Of a stretch of 64,000 nucleotides of DNA, positions 35,980 to 46,959 are shown one piece after another; the stretch's first letter is position 1, and every line of letters starts with the position of its first letter. Below the pieces are notes generated by a model. It saw only the letters and a list, made by a program, of their open reading frames with translations, made no database searches and was not told where the DNA came from. A program made the position numbers and the translations under genes. The DNA is from Pseudidiomarina salinarum (lineage in GTDB: Bacteria; Pseudomonadota; Gammaproteobacteria; Enterobacterales; Alteromonadaceae): contig NZ_JPER01000005.1 of the NCBI RefSeq assembly GCF_000753715.1, positions 124,001 through 188,000 on the forward strand, given 5' to 3'.

Positions 35980-37554
35980 ATGCAAGATATTCATGCACAT
36001 CGCATACTGATTTTAGATTTTGGTTCACAATATACCCAACTCATCGCCCGTCGTATTCGTGAAATTGGCGTGTACTGCGAACTCTGGGCCTGGGATGTTG
36101 ATGAACAGGATATAAAAGACTTTAACCCGAACGGGATTATCCTGTCAGGTGGTCCTGAGTCAGTTACTTTAGAAGGTTCACCACGAGCGCCTGAGTATGT
36201 CTTTAAAGCAGGCGTGCCGGTATTTGGTGTGTGCTACGGCATGCAGACCATGGCGGCGCAGCTCGGTGGCAAGGTACAAGGCTCACTGGAACGTGAATTC
36301 GGCTATGCCCAGGTTGAACGCATTGTTGATTCGCCGCTATTCCATAATATCGAAGATAGCATCAACGCCAACGGCAATCCGGTGCTGGATGTGTGGATGA
36401 GCCATGGCGATAAAGTTATTGCCGAGCCGGAAGGTTTTACCATTGTGGCGCAAACCCCAACCTGTCCGGTTGCGGCTATGGCGGATGAACAGCGCCATTT
36501 CTATGGCGTGCAGTTCCATCCGGAAGTCACCCATACCCGTCAGGGCATGCGTATTCTTGAGCATTTTGTGGTCGAGATTTGCGGGTGTGTCACCAACTGG
36601 ACCCCGGCGCAAATTATTGAAGACGCGGTTGAGCGCATTCGTGAGCAGGTTGGTTCCGATCGGGTGGTCCTCGGGCTTTCAGGCGGTGTCGACAGCTCGG
36701 TTACCGCCATGCTGCTGCATCGCGCCATTGGTGATCAGCTCACCTGCGTATTTGTTGATAACGGCCTGTTGCGACTGAACGAAGCTGAACAGGTATTGGA
36801 AATGTTTGGCGATCATTACGGCCTGAACATTGTGCATGTGGCTGCTGAAGATCGTTTCCTGGATGCTTTGGCCGGTGAGCCTGAGCCGGAAGCTAAACGC
36901 AAAATTATTGGCGGCGTGTTTGTCGATATCTTTGACGAAGAAGCCAGCCGTATTACTGATGTCAGCTGGCTGGCGCAGGGCACCATTTACCCTGATGTGA
37001 TTGAATCGGCCGGTTCAAAAACCGGTAAAGCCCATGTCATCAAGTCGCACCACAATGTTGGTGGCTTGCCGGCTGATATGAAACTCAAGCTGGTTGAGCC
37101 GCTGCGCGAACTCTTTAAAGACGAAGTACGCAAAATTGGCCTGGAACTTGGCCTGCCGTATGACATGTTATACCGGCATCCTTTCCCTGGCCCTGGTCTG
37201 GGCGTTCGGGTGCTGGCTGAAGTCAAAAAAGAGTACTGCGATTTACTGCGTCGGGCCGATCATATCTTCATCAGTGAACTGCGCGCGGCAGGCCTGTATC
37301 ATGAAGTGAGCCAGGCTTTCGCGGTATTTCTGCCGGTGCGTTCGGTCGGTGTTATGGGCGATGCCCGCAAATACGATTGGGTAATTGCCCTGCGTGCGGT
37401 CGAAACCATTGACTTCATGACGGCTCGCTGGGCACACTTGCCTTATGAGCTTCTGGAAAAAGTATCAAACCGGATCATCAATGAAATCGATGGCATCTCG
37501 CGTGTGGTTTATGACATTTCCGGCAAGCCGCCTGCCACTATTGAATGGGAATAG
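35980..37554 (+). CDS. guaA: GMP synthase (glutamine-hydrolysing)
   Basis: A 524-residue amidotransferase (E. coli 525) making GMP from XMP, ATP and glutamine. The glutaminase domain starts [20 protein letters not shown] and has the nucleophile Cys85 in FGVCYGMQ, with the His-x-Glu pair in [11 protein letters not shown]. The ATP pyrophosphatase domain has the PP-loop [10 protein letters not shown] (about residue 231), and the dimerisation domain contains [14 protein letters not shown] and the end [13 protein letters not shown]. It is cotranscribed with guaB, and the mltF start is only 5 bases after its stop, so mltF is probably in the same transcript. Confidence 0.98.
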   Translation: MQDIHAHRILILDFGSQYTQLIARRIREIGVYCELWAWDVDEQDIKDFNPNGIILSGGPESVTLEGSPRAPEYVFKAGVPVFGVCYGMQTMAAQLGGKVQGSLEREFGYAQVERIVDSPLFHNIEDSINANGNPVLDVWMSHGDKVIAEPEGFTIVAQTPTCPVAAMADEQRHFYGVQFHPEVTHTRQGMRILEHFVVEICGCVTNWTPAQIIEDAVERIREQVGSDRVVLGLSGGVDSSVTAMLLHRAIGDQLTCVFVDNGLLRLNEAEQVLEMFGDHYGLNIVHVAAEDRFLDALAGEPEPEAKRKIIGGVFVDIFDEEASRITDVSWLAQGTIYPDVIESAGSKTGKAHVIKSHHNVGGLPADMKLKLVEPLRELFKDEVRKIGLELGLPYDMLYRHPFPGPGLGVRVLAEVKKEYCDLLRRADHIFISELRAAGLYHEVSQAFAVFLPVRSVGVMGDARKYDWVIALRAVETIDFMTARWAHLPYELLEKVSNRIINEIDGISRVVYDISGKPPATIEWE

Positions 37555-37559
37555 CCTGA

Positions 37560-38966
37560 GTGGCGCGCTGGCTTAGCCTCTTCGCAGTGATTGCTGCGCT
37601 GGCTGGTTGCGCGCCCGAGCCACAACCCAACCATCTTGATTCTATTCAGCAGCGTGGCGCGCTGCGCGTGGGCACTCTGGTAGGGCCAACAACTTACTAT
37701 CATGGCCGGGAATCTGAAGCCGGGCTTGAATACGTCCTCGCTGCCACCTTCGCTGAACAGCTCGGCGTAGAACTGGTCATGGTGCCGCGTTACAGCATAG
37801 GTTCTTTATTTACCTTGCTGAGCCAGGGCGACGTGGATCTGGTTGCGGCCGGACTTGATCGCACCCCACGACGCGATGAATTGTACCGCTTCGGGCCGCC
37901 GTACCAGGAGATTGCCCAACGGGTGGTTTTTCGCCAGGGCTCCCGCGACCGTCCCCGCTCGTTAGAGGAACTTGATGGCGAACTGGTGGTGGTTGCCGGC
38001 AGCAGTCATCACGACTGGTTGTTGACTCATCGCGCCGAATACCCCGATCTTAAGTGGCGGGCCACGGACGAGCAGGATACCAGTGAACTACTGCGGCAAG
38101 TGGTTGAGGGCGAAATTGCCTTCACCATTGCCGATAGTAATATCCTCGACATTCATCGGCGTTACTACCCGGATCTCAGTGTTGCCTTCACCGTTCGGGA
38201 AAATCTGGATATTGGCTGGATGCTGGCCCCGGGTCGTGATGGTTCACTGTACAGCGAAGTTATCGACTTTTTTGGCGAACTGCGCAGTGATGGCCAGCTC
38301 GAACAACTTATCGATCGTCACTTTGGTCATGTAAGCAATTTTAACTACGTTGATACCAGCCTCTTTATTCATGCAGTTGAAAACAAGCTGCCGATTTATC
38401 GCTCGTTATTTCAGGAGCATGCAGGTACGCTGGACTGGCGCTTGCTGGCGGCAATCAGTTACCAGGAAAGCCTGTGGGATCCGCAGGCGCTGTCGCCCAC
38501 CGGCGTACGTGGCATGATGATGCTGACCCTGCCTACGGCTGCCGCTATGGGGGTGGAGAGCCGGCTTGATCCCGATGAAAGTATTCGTGGCGGCGCCCGT
38601 TATTTTGAACAGATGCTGAACCGCATTCCGGCCCGCATTCCTGAGCCCGACAGCATCTGGTTTGCGCTGGCCGCATACAATATCGGCCTGGGCCACCTTG
38701 AAGACGCGCGGGTTCTGACCGAGCGGCAGGGGGCCGACCCCGATCGCTGGATAGATGTCAGAAAACGACTACCTTTACTGAGACAGAAGAAATATTACCG
38801 CCAAACCCGTTATGGGTTTGCCCGGGGCGATGAACCCGTTCGTTATGTGGGTAATATTCGCCGCTATTATGATACTTTGGTGTGGTTGGATGAACGGGGC
38901 CGCATACCGGCTCAGCCACTTGAAATTACGCTGCCAGCTGATGGCAGCGGCGATGAGGAGCCGTGA
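37560..38966 (+). CDS. mltF: Membrane-bound lytic murein transglycosylase F
   Basis: A 468-residue protein (E. coli 518). A short hydrophobic leader ends in the lipobox ALAGC, so it should be an outer-membrane lipoprotein. Next is a periplasmic solute-binding-like domain (about residues 25-265: LRVGTLVGPTTYY, GDVDLVAAGLDRTPRR), then a lysozyme-like SLT domain with the catalytic glutamate in AAISYQESLWDPQALSPTGV (about residue 300) and FALAAYNIGLGHLEDAR. It cleaves peptidoglycan to anhydromuropeptides. Translation starts at GTG (37560), 5 bases after guaA. Its stop overlaps the start of a 39-codon reading frame (ATGA). Confidence 0.93.
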   Translation: MARWLSLFAVIAALAGCAPEPQPNHLDSIQQRGALRVGTLVGPTTYYHGRESEAGLEYVLAATFAEQLGVELVMVPRYSIGSLFTLLSQGDVDLVAAGLDRTPRRDELYRFGPPYQEIAQRVVFRQGSRDRPRSLEELDGELVVVAGSSHHDWLLTHRAEYPDLKWRATDEQDTSELLRQVVEGEIAFTIADSNILDIHRRYYPDLSVAFTVRENLDIGWMLAPGRDGSLYSEVIDFFGELRSDGQLEQLIDRHFGHVSNFNYVDTSLFIHAVENKLPIYRSLFQEHAGTLDWRLLAAISYQESLWDPQALSPTGVRGMMMLTLPTAAAMGVESRLDPDESIRGGARYFEQMLNRIPARIPEPDSIWFALAAYNIGLGHLEDARVLTERQGADPDRWIDVRKRLPLLRQKKYYRQTRYGFARGDEPVRYVGNIRRYYDTLVWLDERGRIPAQPLEITLPADGSGDEEP

Positions 38967-39085
38967 TGCGAAAAATGAAACGTCTGGTCTCAAAAGAGCG
39001 CCGTCGCGCCTGGCTTCGTAAGCGGCGACATCTGCAAACCGAGCGTCGGCAGAAATGGTTCCGGCTGGTGCAGGACGAAGACTGA
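38966..39085 (+). CDS. Possible 39-residue Arg/Lys-rich small protein
   Basis: An open frame beginning at an ATGA overlap with the mltF stop codon encodes 39 residues, MRKMKRLVSKERRRAWLRKR... to ...WFRLVQDED, with 17 Arg or Lys residues and three Trp. GAGGAG lies four bases before the ATG, a good ribosome site. I do not recognise the family. The overlap and the ribosome site argue for real translation coupled to mltF; the very basic helix-like composition suggests nucleic-acid, ribosome or membrane binding. It could also be a chance frame. Confidence 0.5.
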   Translation: MRKMKRLVSKERRRAWLRKRRHLQTERRQKWFRLVQDED

Positions 39086-39138
39086 AATCAACTGGTAAAG
39101 TCTGGCCTGCGCTGGTAGCCCCGACTGCTGTTTCTGAT

Positions 39139-39144
39139 TATAAT
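39139..39144 (+). promoter_or_regulatory. -10 element of a purL promoter candidate
   Basis: A perfect TATAAT lies 42 bases before the purL start. No good -35 is found at 16-18 bases upstream, and no PurR operator is recognisable, so this is a partial promoter call. Confidence 0.45.
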
Positions 39145-39185
39145 AGCCACCAACTTATAGAGCTCCCAACTCTGGAGAATGATCT

Positions 39186-42100
39186 GTGGAGATTTTACGC
39201 GGCGCCCCGGCTTTATCAGCATTCCGTACGGAAAAACTGTTACAACGCCTGCAACAGGCTGACCTGCCGGTCACCGACATTTACGCTGAATACATGCACT
39301 TTGTCGACGTTAACGAAAAGCTCGACGACGAAGCGCAGACCATCCTTAAGAAGCTCCTGACCTATGGCCCCGCCCTGGCGCAGCATTTACCTGAAGGCGA
39401 ACTGCTGGTAGTGGTGCCGCGGCAGGGGACAATTTCTCCCTGGTCATCCAAAGCCACTGACATTGCACACAACTGCGGTCTGCAGCAAATCGATCGGATA
39501 GAACGAGGCCTGGCTTATTACCTGAGCGGCGATCTGAATGCGGCACAACTGGAGCAGGCAAAAGCCTTGCTGCATGATCGCATGACCGAGATGGTGCTTA
39601 CTGAAATGTCGGCCGCAGAGGTTCTGTTTAAAGAATCTGAACCGGCAACAATGCAAAGTATAGATATCCTTGCTGGTGGCCGCGAAGCATTGCAGCGCGC
39701 CAACATTGAGATGGGACTGGCGCTGGCCGACGACGAAATCGACTATTTGTACGATAATTTTTCGGCCCTTAAGCGCAATCCCAACGACATTGAACTCTAT
39801 ATGTTTGCGCAGGCGAACTCCGAGCACTGTCGTCATAAAATTTTCAACGCCGACTGGACCATTGACGGTGAAGAGCAGCTGAAGTCGCTGTTCAAGATGA
39901 TTAAGAACACCTATGAAGTAACGCCTGACCATGTGCTGTCGGCTTATAAAGATAACGCCGCGGTCATGACAGGCTCAGAAGCGGGCCGTTTCTATCCGTA
40001 TCCTGCCGGTGCTCCGGCGGCGGGTGAATACAGCTATTTCCACGAGCCCGTGCATATTCTGATGAAGGTTGAAACCCACAACCATCCAACCGCTATTTCG
40101 CCCTATCCTGGTGCAGCAACCGGCTCCGGCGGCGAGATCCGCGACGAAGGTGCGACTGGCCGTGGTGCTAAACCCAAGGCTGGTTTGGTCGGTTTCAGCG
40201 TATCGAACCTGCGGATCCCTGGCTTTGAACAGCCATGGGAAGAAGATTTTGGTAAACCGGATCGCATCGTTACCGCGCTCGACATCATGCTCGACGGGCC
40301 CTTAGGCGGCGCTGCCTTTAATAACGAGTTCGGGCGGCCGGCGCTGACCGGTTATTTCCGTACTTATGAAGAGCGGGTCAACAGCCATAACGGCGAAGAG
40401 ATCCGTGGTTATCATAAACCTATTATGCTGGCAGGTGGCCTTGGCAATATCCGTGAGAGTCACGTTGAGAAAGGCGAGATCCCGGTCGGCGCGAAGCTGG
40501 TGGTATTAGGCGGTCCGGCGATGAATATAGGTCTGGGCGGCGGTGCGGCGTCATCGATGGCCTCAGGAACTTCAACCGAAGATCTGGATTTTGCCTCGGT
40601 ACAACGGGAAAACCCGGAAATGGAACGCCGTTGCCAGGAAGTGATCGATCGTTGCTGGCAGCTTGGTGACAAGAACCCTATTGCCTTCATTCACGATGTA
40701 GGCGCGGGCGGACTTTCTAATGCGATGCCGGAGCTGGTCAGTGATGGTGGCCGTGGCGGTAAATTTGAACTGCGCAAGATCCCTAATGATGAGCCGGGCA
40801 TGTCACCGCTGGAGATTTGGTGTAACGAATCCCAGGAACGCTATGTAATGGCCATTGCTACCGATCGCATGGAGATTTTTGAAAAGATCTGTGAACGTGA
40901 GCGTGCTCCTTTTGCGGTGATCGGTGAAGCCATTGAAGAAGAACATTTAGCGGTATCGGATAGTCATTTTGATAATAAGCCGATCGATCTGCCGCTGGAT
41001 GTGCTGCTTGGTAAACCACCCAAAATGCATCGTGATGTGCAGTCAAAGCAAGCGGCAGGTGAACCGCTGAACCGCGAAGGCATCAAGCTCAGTGAAGCGG
41101 CAAAGCGCTTATTGCGACTGCCGGCCGTTGCTGAGAAAACCTTCCTGATTACTATTGGTGATCGTACGGTAACTGGCCTGGTGGCGCGCGATCAAATGGT
41201 CGGGCCCTGGCAGATCCCGGTTGCTGATGTCGCGGTCACTGCGGCGAGCTATGACAGTTACGCCGGTGAAGCGATGGCATTGGGCGAGCGTACCCCGCTG
41301 GCCTTACTTAATTTTGCCGCCTCCGGGCGGATGGCGGTTGGTGAAGCACTGACCAACATCGCCGCCGCTGATATTGGCGACCTCAAACATGTGAAGTTGT
41401 CGGCGAACTGGATGGCTGCGGCCGGCCACCCCGGTGAAGACGCCGGTCTGTATGAGGCAGTAAAAGCGGTAGGCGAAGAATTATGTCCAGCCCTGGGGAT
41501 TACCATTCCGGTCGGAAAAGACTCCATGTCGATGAAAACGCGCTGGCAGGATGCTGACGGCGACAAAGCGGTGACCTCACCATTGAGCCTGGTGATTACC
41601 GCCTTTGGCCGGGTTCGCGATGTGCGCCGCACATTAACGCCGCAGTTACGGACCGATAAAGGCCCGAGTAAGCTGCTACTGATTGACCTTGGTGCCGGTC
41701 AGAATCGCCTGGGCGGCTCTGCTCTGGCGCAGGTATACCGGCAGCTTGGCGAACAGACTCCGGACGTAGACAAGGCTGAGTTATTGGCCGGATTCTTTAC
41801 TGCAACCCAAAAGCTGGTACGCGATAAAAAACTGATCGCCTACCATGACCGGTCCGATGGTGGCTTATTTGTCACCGTGGCCGAGATGGCATTTGCTGGT
41901 CATTGTGGCGTTGAAGTTGAACTCGACAATCTGGGCGATGACGATCTGGCGGTGCTGTTCAGCGAGGAGCTGGGCGCCGTTATCCAGGTCGCTGATGAAG
42001 ATCTGGAAAGCGTTGAAAAAGCGTATGCTGAAGCAGGTCTTGAACACTGCGTTCATACCATTGGCCGTCCGGTACGTGAAGATGTTGTCCGCTTTACCCG

Positions 42101-43082
42101 TCGCGATGAAGAAGTGCTGTCGCACATGCGTAGTCACTACCGCGCGATCTGGGCGGAGACTACGGATCAGATGCAGCGTCTACGCGATAACCCTGCTTGT
42201 GCTGATGAAGAATTTGAAGCCAAGCGCAAGCTGGATGATCCGGGCTTGTCGGCAGAACTGACTTTTGACGTTAACGAAGATGTGGCCGCGCCTTACATCA
42301 ATACAGGCCGGGATCCGGTCATTGCAGTATTGCGTGAGCAGGGTGTGAACTCTCATGTAGAAATGGCAGCGGCTTTTGATCGCGCCGGATTTGCCGCAAT
42401 CGACGTGCACATGAGTGACATTCTCAGCGGCCGCACGTCGCTGGATAAATTTAACGGTCTGGTTGCCTGCGGTGGCTTCTCGTACGGTGACGTATTAGGT
42501 GCTGGTGAAGGTTGGGCGAAATCGATCCTGTTCAACAGCCGGGCACGCGATGAGTTCAGTGCGTTTTTTGAACGCCAGAAGACCTTTGCGCTTGGTGTTT
42601 GTAACGGCTGTCAGATGTTGTCGAACCTGAAAGAGCTGATTCCTGGCGCCGAGCTTTGGCCACACTTTGTGACCAACCGTTCAGAGCGTTTTGAAGCGCG
42701 CTTCAGTCTGGTTGAAATACAGAAGAGTGACTCACTGTTCTTCTCAGGTATGGCGGGCTCCCGTATGCCCATAGCCGTATCCCACGGTGAAGGCCGCGCC
42801 GAGTTTAAGGGCAACAACCTGGAACAGGCACAGCAGCAAAATCTCGTTACCATGCGTTATGTGGATAATCGCGGTCAGGTTGCTACTAAATATCCGGCGA
42901 ATCCGAATGGCTCACCGGAAGGCATTACCGGCCTGACCACGCCTGACGGGCGGGTATCTATTATGATGCCGCATCCGGAGCGGGTGTTCCGTACCGTTGC
43001 CAACAGCTGGCATCCGGATGACTGGAACGAAGACAGTCCATGGATGCGGATGTTCCGTAACGCCCGGGTTTACTTAGGTTAG
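39186..43082 (+). CDS. purL: Phosphoribosylformylglycinamidine synthase
   Basis: A 1298-residue single-chain enzyme (E. coli 1295), the fourth step of purine synthesis, converting FGAR to FGAM with glutamine and ATP. It starts [13 protein letters not shown] like its relatives; translation begins at a GTG with GGAGAA upstream. The FGAM synthase domain has [16 protein letters not shown] (about residue 209) and [32 protein letters not shown] (listed as overlapping blocks near residue 297). The C-terminal glutaminase has its nucleophile in [13 protein letters not shown] and the His-Glu pair in MPHPERVFR. It converges on tadA with 3 bases between. Confidence 0.98.
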   Translation: MEILRGAPALSAFRTEKLLQRLQQADLPVTDIYAEYMHFVDVNEKLDDEAQTILKKLLTYGPALAQHLPEGELLVVVPRQGTISPWSSKATDIAHNCGLQQIDRIERGLAYYLSGDLNAAQLEQAKALLHDRMTEMVLTEMSAAEVLFKESEPATMQSIDILAGGREALQRANIEMGLALADDEIDYLYDNFSALKRNPNDIELYMFAQANSEHCRHKIFNADWTIDGEEQLKSLFKMIKNTYEVTPDHVLSAYKDNAAVMTGSEAGRFYPYPAGAPAAGEYSYFHEPVHILMKVETHNHPTAISPYPGAATGSGGEIRDEGATGRGAKPKAGLVGFSVSNLRIPGFEQPWEEDFGKPDRIVTALDIMLDGPLGGAAFNNEFGRPALTGYFRTYEERVNSHNGEEIRGYHKPIMLAGGLGNIRESHVEKGEIPVGAKLVVLGGPAMNIGLGGGAASSMASGTSTEDLDFASVQRENPEMERRCQEVIDRCWQLGDKNPIAFIHDVGAGGLSNAMPELVSDGGRGGKFELRKIPNDEPGMSPLEIWCNESQERYVMAIATDRMEIFEKICERERAPFAVIGEAIEEEHLAVSDSHFDNKPIDLPLDVLLGKPPKMHRDVQSKQAAGEPLNREGIKLSEAAKRLLRLPAVAEKTFLITIGDRTVTGLVARDQMVGPWQIPVADVAVTAASYDSYAGEAMALGERTPLALLNFAASGRMAVGEALTNIAAADIGDLKHVKLSANWMAAAGHPGEDAGLYEAVKAVGEELCPALGITIPVGKDSMSMKTRWQDADGDKAVTSPLSLVITAFGRVRDVRRTLTPQLRTDKGPSKLLLIDLGAGQNRLGGSALAQVYRQLGEQTPDVDKAELLAGFFTATQKLVRDKKLIAYHDRSDGGLFVTVAEMAFAGHCGVEVELDNLGDDDLAVLFSEELGAVIQVADEDLESVEKAYAEAGLEHCVHTIGRPVREDVVRFTRRDEEVLSHMRSHYRAIWAETTDQMQRLRDNPACADEEFEAKRKLDDPGLSAELTFDVNEDVAAPYINTGRDPVIAVLREQGVNSHVEMAAAFDRAGFAAIDVHMSDILSGRTSLDKFNGLVACGGFSYGDVLGAGEGWAKSILFNSRARDEFSAFFERQKTFALGVCNGCQMLSNLKELIPGAELWPHFVTNRSERFEARFSLVEIQKSDSLFFSGMAGSRMPIAVSHGEGRAEFKGNNLEQAQQQNLVTMRYVDNRGQVATKYPANPNGSPEGITGLTTPDGRVSIMMPHPERVFRTVANSWHPDDWNEDSPWMRMFRNARVYLG

Positions 43083-43085
43083 CAC

Positions 43086-43532
43086 TTAGCGTCGCGCTCT
43101 GAAGAAAGCTTTCAGCAGCGCGGCGCTTTCAGCCTCCAGCACGCCTGAAACCACTTCCACTTTATGATTCATGCTGCCGTGATTAAGCACGGTTATGGCC
43201 GTTCCGGTTGCGCCTGTGCGCGGGTCCGGGGCACCGTAGACCAGCGTCTTCACTCTGGCGTGGGTGATCAGACCCGAACACATAGCGCAAGGTTCCAGCG
43301 TCACATAGAGCGTTGAACCAACCAGCCGGTAATTCTGCAGCCGCTGTCCAGCCGCCCTTATCGCAAGCGACTCGGCATGGGCTGAAGGGTCGTGTAAACC
43401 GATCACCTGGTTAAAGCCCTCACCAATAATTTCATCGTTATGAACTACTACTGCACCGACGGGGACTTCTCCGTGGGCTTCGGCCAGTTGCGCTAACTCC
43501 AGCGCCCGGCGCATATAAACTTCATGATCCAT
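43086..43532 (-). CDS. tadA: tRNA-specific adenosine deaminase
   Basis: A 148-residue zinc enzyme converting wobble adenosine 34 to inosine in tRNA-Arg(ACG). Zinc ligands and proton shuttle are present: HAESLAIR (His52, Glu54) and PCAMCSGLITHARV (Cys82, Cys85). I start at the ATG at 43532, which has AAGGA eight bases upstream and gives the family N-terminus DHEVYMRRALELA; a longer frame upstream would add an unlikely 38 residues covering a transcription terminator. It is preceded by the terminator of the receptor gene, so it has its own promoter. It ends 3 bases from purL on the other strand. Confidence 0.96.
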   Translation of the reverse strand: MDHEVYMRRALELAQLAEAHGEVPVGAVVVHNDEIIGEGFNQVIGLHDPSAHAESLAIRAAGQRLQNYRLVGSTLYVTLEPCAMCSGLITHARVKTLVYGAPDPRTGATGTAITVLNHGSMNHKVEVVSGVLEAESAALLKAFFRARR

Positions 43533-43601
43533 AGTGCATCCTTGTGACGCATTAACCGATTGCAATGTGCCTAGTGTAAAACGAAATGGCAAACGGCGGG
43601 T

Positions 43602-43632
43602 AAAAAAAAGCCCCCGCGATGCGAGGGCTTTT
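43602..43632 (-). terminator. Rho-independent terminator after the Oar-like receptor gene
   Basis: Read on the minus strand, a 12-bp stem (AAAAGCCCTCGC pairing with GCGGGGGCTTTT, one G-T wobble) with loop ATC is followed by a run of T. It lies 31 bases after the receptor stop codon at 43664 and separates it from tadA. Confidence 0.9.
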
Positions 43633-43663
43633 GTCAATTTTTGCACTTTTCCAAACTAACTTT

Positions 43664-46600
43664 TTAGAACTGGTAGCGAACACCCACTTTCACAGTCCAG
43701 GCTGAACTGAAGTCAACCGTATCGAAGTTGTTCGGGTAATAACCATTGAATGCCGGCTCAATGATGTATTTACCTTCGTCATTCAAGCCACCGAAGTCAT
43801 ACAACGCTACCTGCGGGAAACGTAAACGGCGCTCGATGCCCCAGTCATCGTTCAACAGGTTAGCGAAGTTGTCGATAGTGAAGTAAAGCGTACCTTTGTG
43901 GCCTGGCATAAAGCCCGGAAGCTCCTGCTGGATACTTAGGTCAAGCTCGGTTACCCATGGTTGATTATGGGTGTTGCGATCCAGAATGTAGCCTTCTCCG
44001 CCGTAAGCAATACCGGCGTTATCAAGCAACATCTGCACTTCGTCCCAGCTGATTGATTGATCCCAATCTACGTTGGTGTCATCAGCACCAGATGGAATAT
44101 ATGGCAAATAAGCTGACTGCGTATAGAAGCTCTCAAAGGCAGTGTCACCAAAGTCACCATCACGGAACATACCCATAACGTAACTGAACGGACGACCTGA
44201 ACGGCGCTCAAAATACAGGTTAAAGCGCGTATCGTAACCACTGAAGAATTGAGTCGCATAGCCAAGGGTAAGCTTCAGGCTGTGCTCGATTTCAAAGTTG
44301 CCAGTGGCGTTGAAGGCCTGGTTACGACTCTTCGCTACATAGTGACGATAGTTACTATGTGCTTGTGAAGAAGAGCCTGAACCATTTTCTTCCAGGTTCT
44401 GATAGGTGTAGCTACCAGTGAAACGGATACCGTTGTCCCATTCCTTCGCCAGCGACTGCGAGAAAATAAAGTTATTTCCTGAACCTGGAGAATTGGTCAG
44501 CATGATATCGTAGTTTTGCTCACGATCGCCGGTATAAATTTGTTCATAAATGATCCGCTCGCCATCTGCTGCGGTACCAACAGGCTGGATTGCGGTATTG
44601 TACCAGACTACCTGATCGTCAATGCGCTTATAAATAAACGACGTTGTCGCACTGTAGTCTTCACCCAGGTAAGGAATCGACAGGTCATACTCGAAGGCTA
44701 ACTGGGCGCGCCAGTCACTCGGCAACTCAAAGTTAGGATCGGTGTAGTTGGTGCTGCCATTGCCCTGTTCCAGAGTATCTTTAATTTCTTGCGGTACGCG
44801 CGTGAAATCAACACCGGTGCGGCCATTAAAATAATCGTTAACAGCGTTTTGTGGTGCTTGTACCAGGGTTATACCGTCTTTGGTGAACGGGTTGGTATAC
44901 CAGACGTTCGGCAAACCACCGTAGAAGCGTCCGATTCCGCCGCGAACTACCAGGCTGCTGTCGGTGAAATAAGTGAAGCTAATACGCGGTAATATGATGT
45001 CAAGACCGTCAAGGTTTTCCTGATTGCTATAACCATAGGTATCCAGGAAGTTCTGGTTCAGCGTAGGGGTGTCATCAGAACTGATACGCTCGTAACGCAG
45101 GCCCGCATTTACTTCTAAATCCGGGGTAGCATAAAAAGTGTCGCCCACGTAAAGCGCTAGCGTCGAGCGATCGACTTCATAAGCTGCATCTTCTGGGTTG
45201 TTGGTGTAGGCATTCTGATACATAAAGGAGTAGTTGCCTCTCCAGTCTGAATCAACGATACCGGCTTCGAAATCGTCAAGTGAACCAAAGCCCCATGTTC
45301 CGCGTGAATCCGGAACAAATTTGTTGTAAAGGCTGAGTTGCTCGTGTTGTATACCAAACTCAATTTCATGCTCACCCATTAAGTAGGTTGCATCAACGTG
45401 CAGAGTCAGGTTGTCATTTCTGATAGCGTTGGCGTGACGGTAACGATCTGTACCAAATTCTACGGTTGGTCCGCGGTTATACAAATCGACGTCAATTTGG
45501 CCAAGCCCAGAATTGGTGATCGAGTCAGTCTCAACATCTTTATAGGTGACGCCAATTTCGGTGATCAAATTAGCGGACCAGTCACTATACAAACGCGCGC
45601 TGACATTATTCATGCGCGTGTGATAGATGTAACGACGTGAGTTCAGGCTTACAGTCGCCCCACCCGTTGCATAATTACGCTCTTCCGCGTTGTCCTGCCA
45701 CTGGTAGGTTAAGTCAAAACGATGATTGTTACTGACGTTCCAGCTAAGTTTGGTCAGCCATTTGCGATCTTTATCTTCCGGGTCGCCACCTAAGCTGTCG
45801 GAAATACCGTAGCCGCCAAGTACGTCCATGAAGTCATCGAATTCTTGTTCTGTGATGTAGAATTCGTTGGCAGCACCACTGCCATCAAAGCCATACTCAA
45901 GATCAAGGGTACGGGTCCATTCTTCATAGCTGGTAAAGAAGAACAGAGTATCTTCAATAACGGGGCCACCGAAAGATAATCCTAAAGTGGATATTTCCTG
46001 AATCGACTCAATTTCTTCTGTGCTGTAGGTACGATAGCCATCGTCGTCAAGGTCGCGATAGTTTAAGCGTAAGTCCTGCACTTTACCTTTCATATCAGGC
46101 GTTGAAAGTTCGTAGAAAACTTCACCTTCGAACTCATTGGTACCTGATTTAGTAACAGCGTTAATAGTACCACCAGAGAAGTCACCTTTTTTCACTGAGA
46201 AAGGCGCGGCGTCTACAGAGATTTGTGCGATCGCGCTGAGTGAAATAGGTGCTTGCTGAGTTGGGTAACCACCATAGTTCAGACCGAAATCATCGTTCTG
46301 GCCGATACCGTCGACATTAATGCTGTTGGTACGGGGATCGCCACCGGCAATAGTCATCTGGCCGTCGCCGCTAACCGTTACTAACGGGTTAAGGCGCGCG
46401 ATGTCTTTCAGGTCTCGATTCAGTGAAGGCATATTCTCGATGGTTTGTTCACCGTAATTGCTGGATGCTCCAGCGCTCTCAACGCTAATAGCTGCGCCAG
46501 ATACGACGATACGTTCCATCACATCACTTTCAAGCTGACGGTTAAGGCGGTACGTCTCGCCCAGATCTAAATAAATATCCTGCAACACCGCATCACGAAA

Positions 46601-46873
46601 CTGATCAGAGTCTAACGTGATCTGGTAAGGGCCGCCGACCCGTAAACCTTTCGCTGAAAAGGCACCGTCTTCATTAGTGTGCATTTCACTAACAGTTCCG
46701 GTTGGTTGGTGCACAATGATGATTTTGGTGTTAGCGGCTGGATTACCTTGTGGACCGGTAATCACACCACGCATTGAAGAGGAAGTTTCCTGGGCTATTG
46801 CTGTTGTCGAGGCTAAGCCAAGAGTAATAGCAATGACGCTTGCTAAGCGGGAAAATCGCATAGTTGTACTCAT
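43664..46873 (-). CDS. Oar-like TonB-dependent receptor with carboxypeptidase-regulatory domain, Pho box
   Basis: A 1069-residue outer-membrane protein. A signal peptide (ending about AIAQ) is followed by a carboxypeptidase-regulatory-like beta-sandwich (about residues 33-112; RGVITGPQGNPAANTKIIIV, DGAFSAKGLRVGGPYQI). A plug domain follows, with NINVDGIGQNDD-type sequence (SINVDGIGQND near residue 190) and GDFSGGTINAVTKSGTNEFEGE, and then a large barrel ending WTVKVGVRYQF. This is the layout of Oar/OmpA-related receptors common in Alteromonadales. The substrate is unknown; several relatives are linked to peptides or large polymers. On its own strand a Pho box with -10 precedes it (46960-46993), and a terminator ends it, so it is a single-gene unit. 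Confidence 0.9.
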   Translation of the reverse strand: MSTTMRFSRLASVIAITLGLASTTAIAQETSSSMRGVITGPQGNPAANTKIIIVHQPTGTVSEMHTNEDGAFSAKGLRVGGPYQITLDSDQFRDAVLQDIYLDLGETYRLNRQLESDVMERIVVSGAAISVESAGASSNYGEQTIENMPSLNRDLKDIARLNPLVTVSGDGQMTIAGGDPRTNSINVDGIGQNDDFGLNYGGYPTQQAPISLSAIAQISVDAAPFSVKKGDFSGGTINAVTKSGTNEFEGEVFYELSTPDMKGKVQDLRLNYRDLDDDGYRTYSTEEIESIQEISTLGLSFGGPVIEDTLFFFTSYEEWTRTLDLEYGFDGSGAANEFYITEQEFDDFMDVLGGYGISDSLGGDPEDKDRKWLTKLSWNVSNNHRFDLTYQWQDNAEERNYATGGATVSLNSRRYIYHTRMNNVSARLYSDWSANLITEIGVTYKDVETDSITNSGLGQIDVDLYNRGPTVEFGTDRYRHANAIRNDNLTLHVDATYLMGEHEIEFGIQHEQLSLYNKFVPDSRGTWGFGSLDDFEAGIVDSDWRGNYSFMYQNAYTNNPEDAAYEVDRSTLALYVGDTFYATPDLEVNAGLRYERISSDDTPTLNQNFLDTYGYSNQENLDGLDIILPRISFTYFTDSSLVVRGGIGRFYGGLPNVWYTNPFTKDGITLVQAPQNAVNDYFNGRTGVDFTRVPQEIKDTLEQGNGSTNYTDPNFELPSDWRAQLAFEYDLSIPYLGEDYSATTSFIYKRIDDQVVWYNTAIQPVGTAADGERIIYEQIYTGDREQNYDIMLTNSPGSGNNFIFSQSLAKEWDNGIRFTGSYTYQNLEENGSGSSSQAHSNYRHYVAKSRNQAFNATGNFEIEHSLKLTLGYATQFFSGYDTRFNLYFERRSGRPFSYVMGMFRDGDFGDTAFESFYTQSAYLPYIPSGADDTNVDWDQSISWDEVQMLLDNAGIAYGGEGYILDRNTHNQPWVTELDLSIQQELPGFMPGHKGTLYFTIDNFANLLNDDWGIERRLRFPQVALYDFGGLNDEGKYIIEPAFNGYYPNNFDTVDFSSAWTVKVGVRYQF

Positions 46874-46959
46874 CTTTATTTCCTGGTGTTAGTGGGTTGT
46901 AATAAAAATCGAGCCAAGGTCATACCGCTAGAAGCAACCTTGATGACTGATCGCAGGCA

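Noticed and set aside
39055-39360. A 101-codon plus-strand frame crossing the purL start
   Set aside because: It overlaps both the small Arg/Lys-rich frame and purL out of frame, and contains the purL promoter region; no ribosome site supports it.
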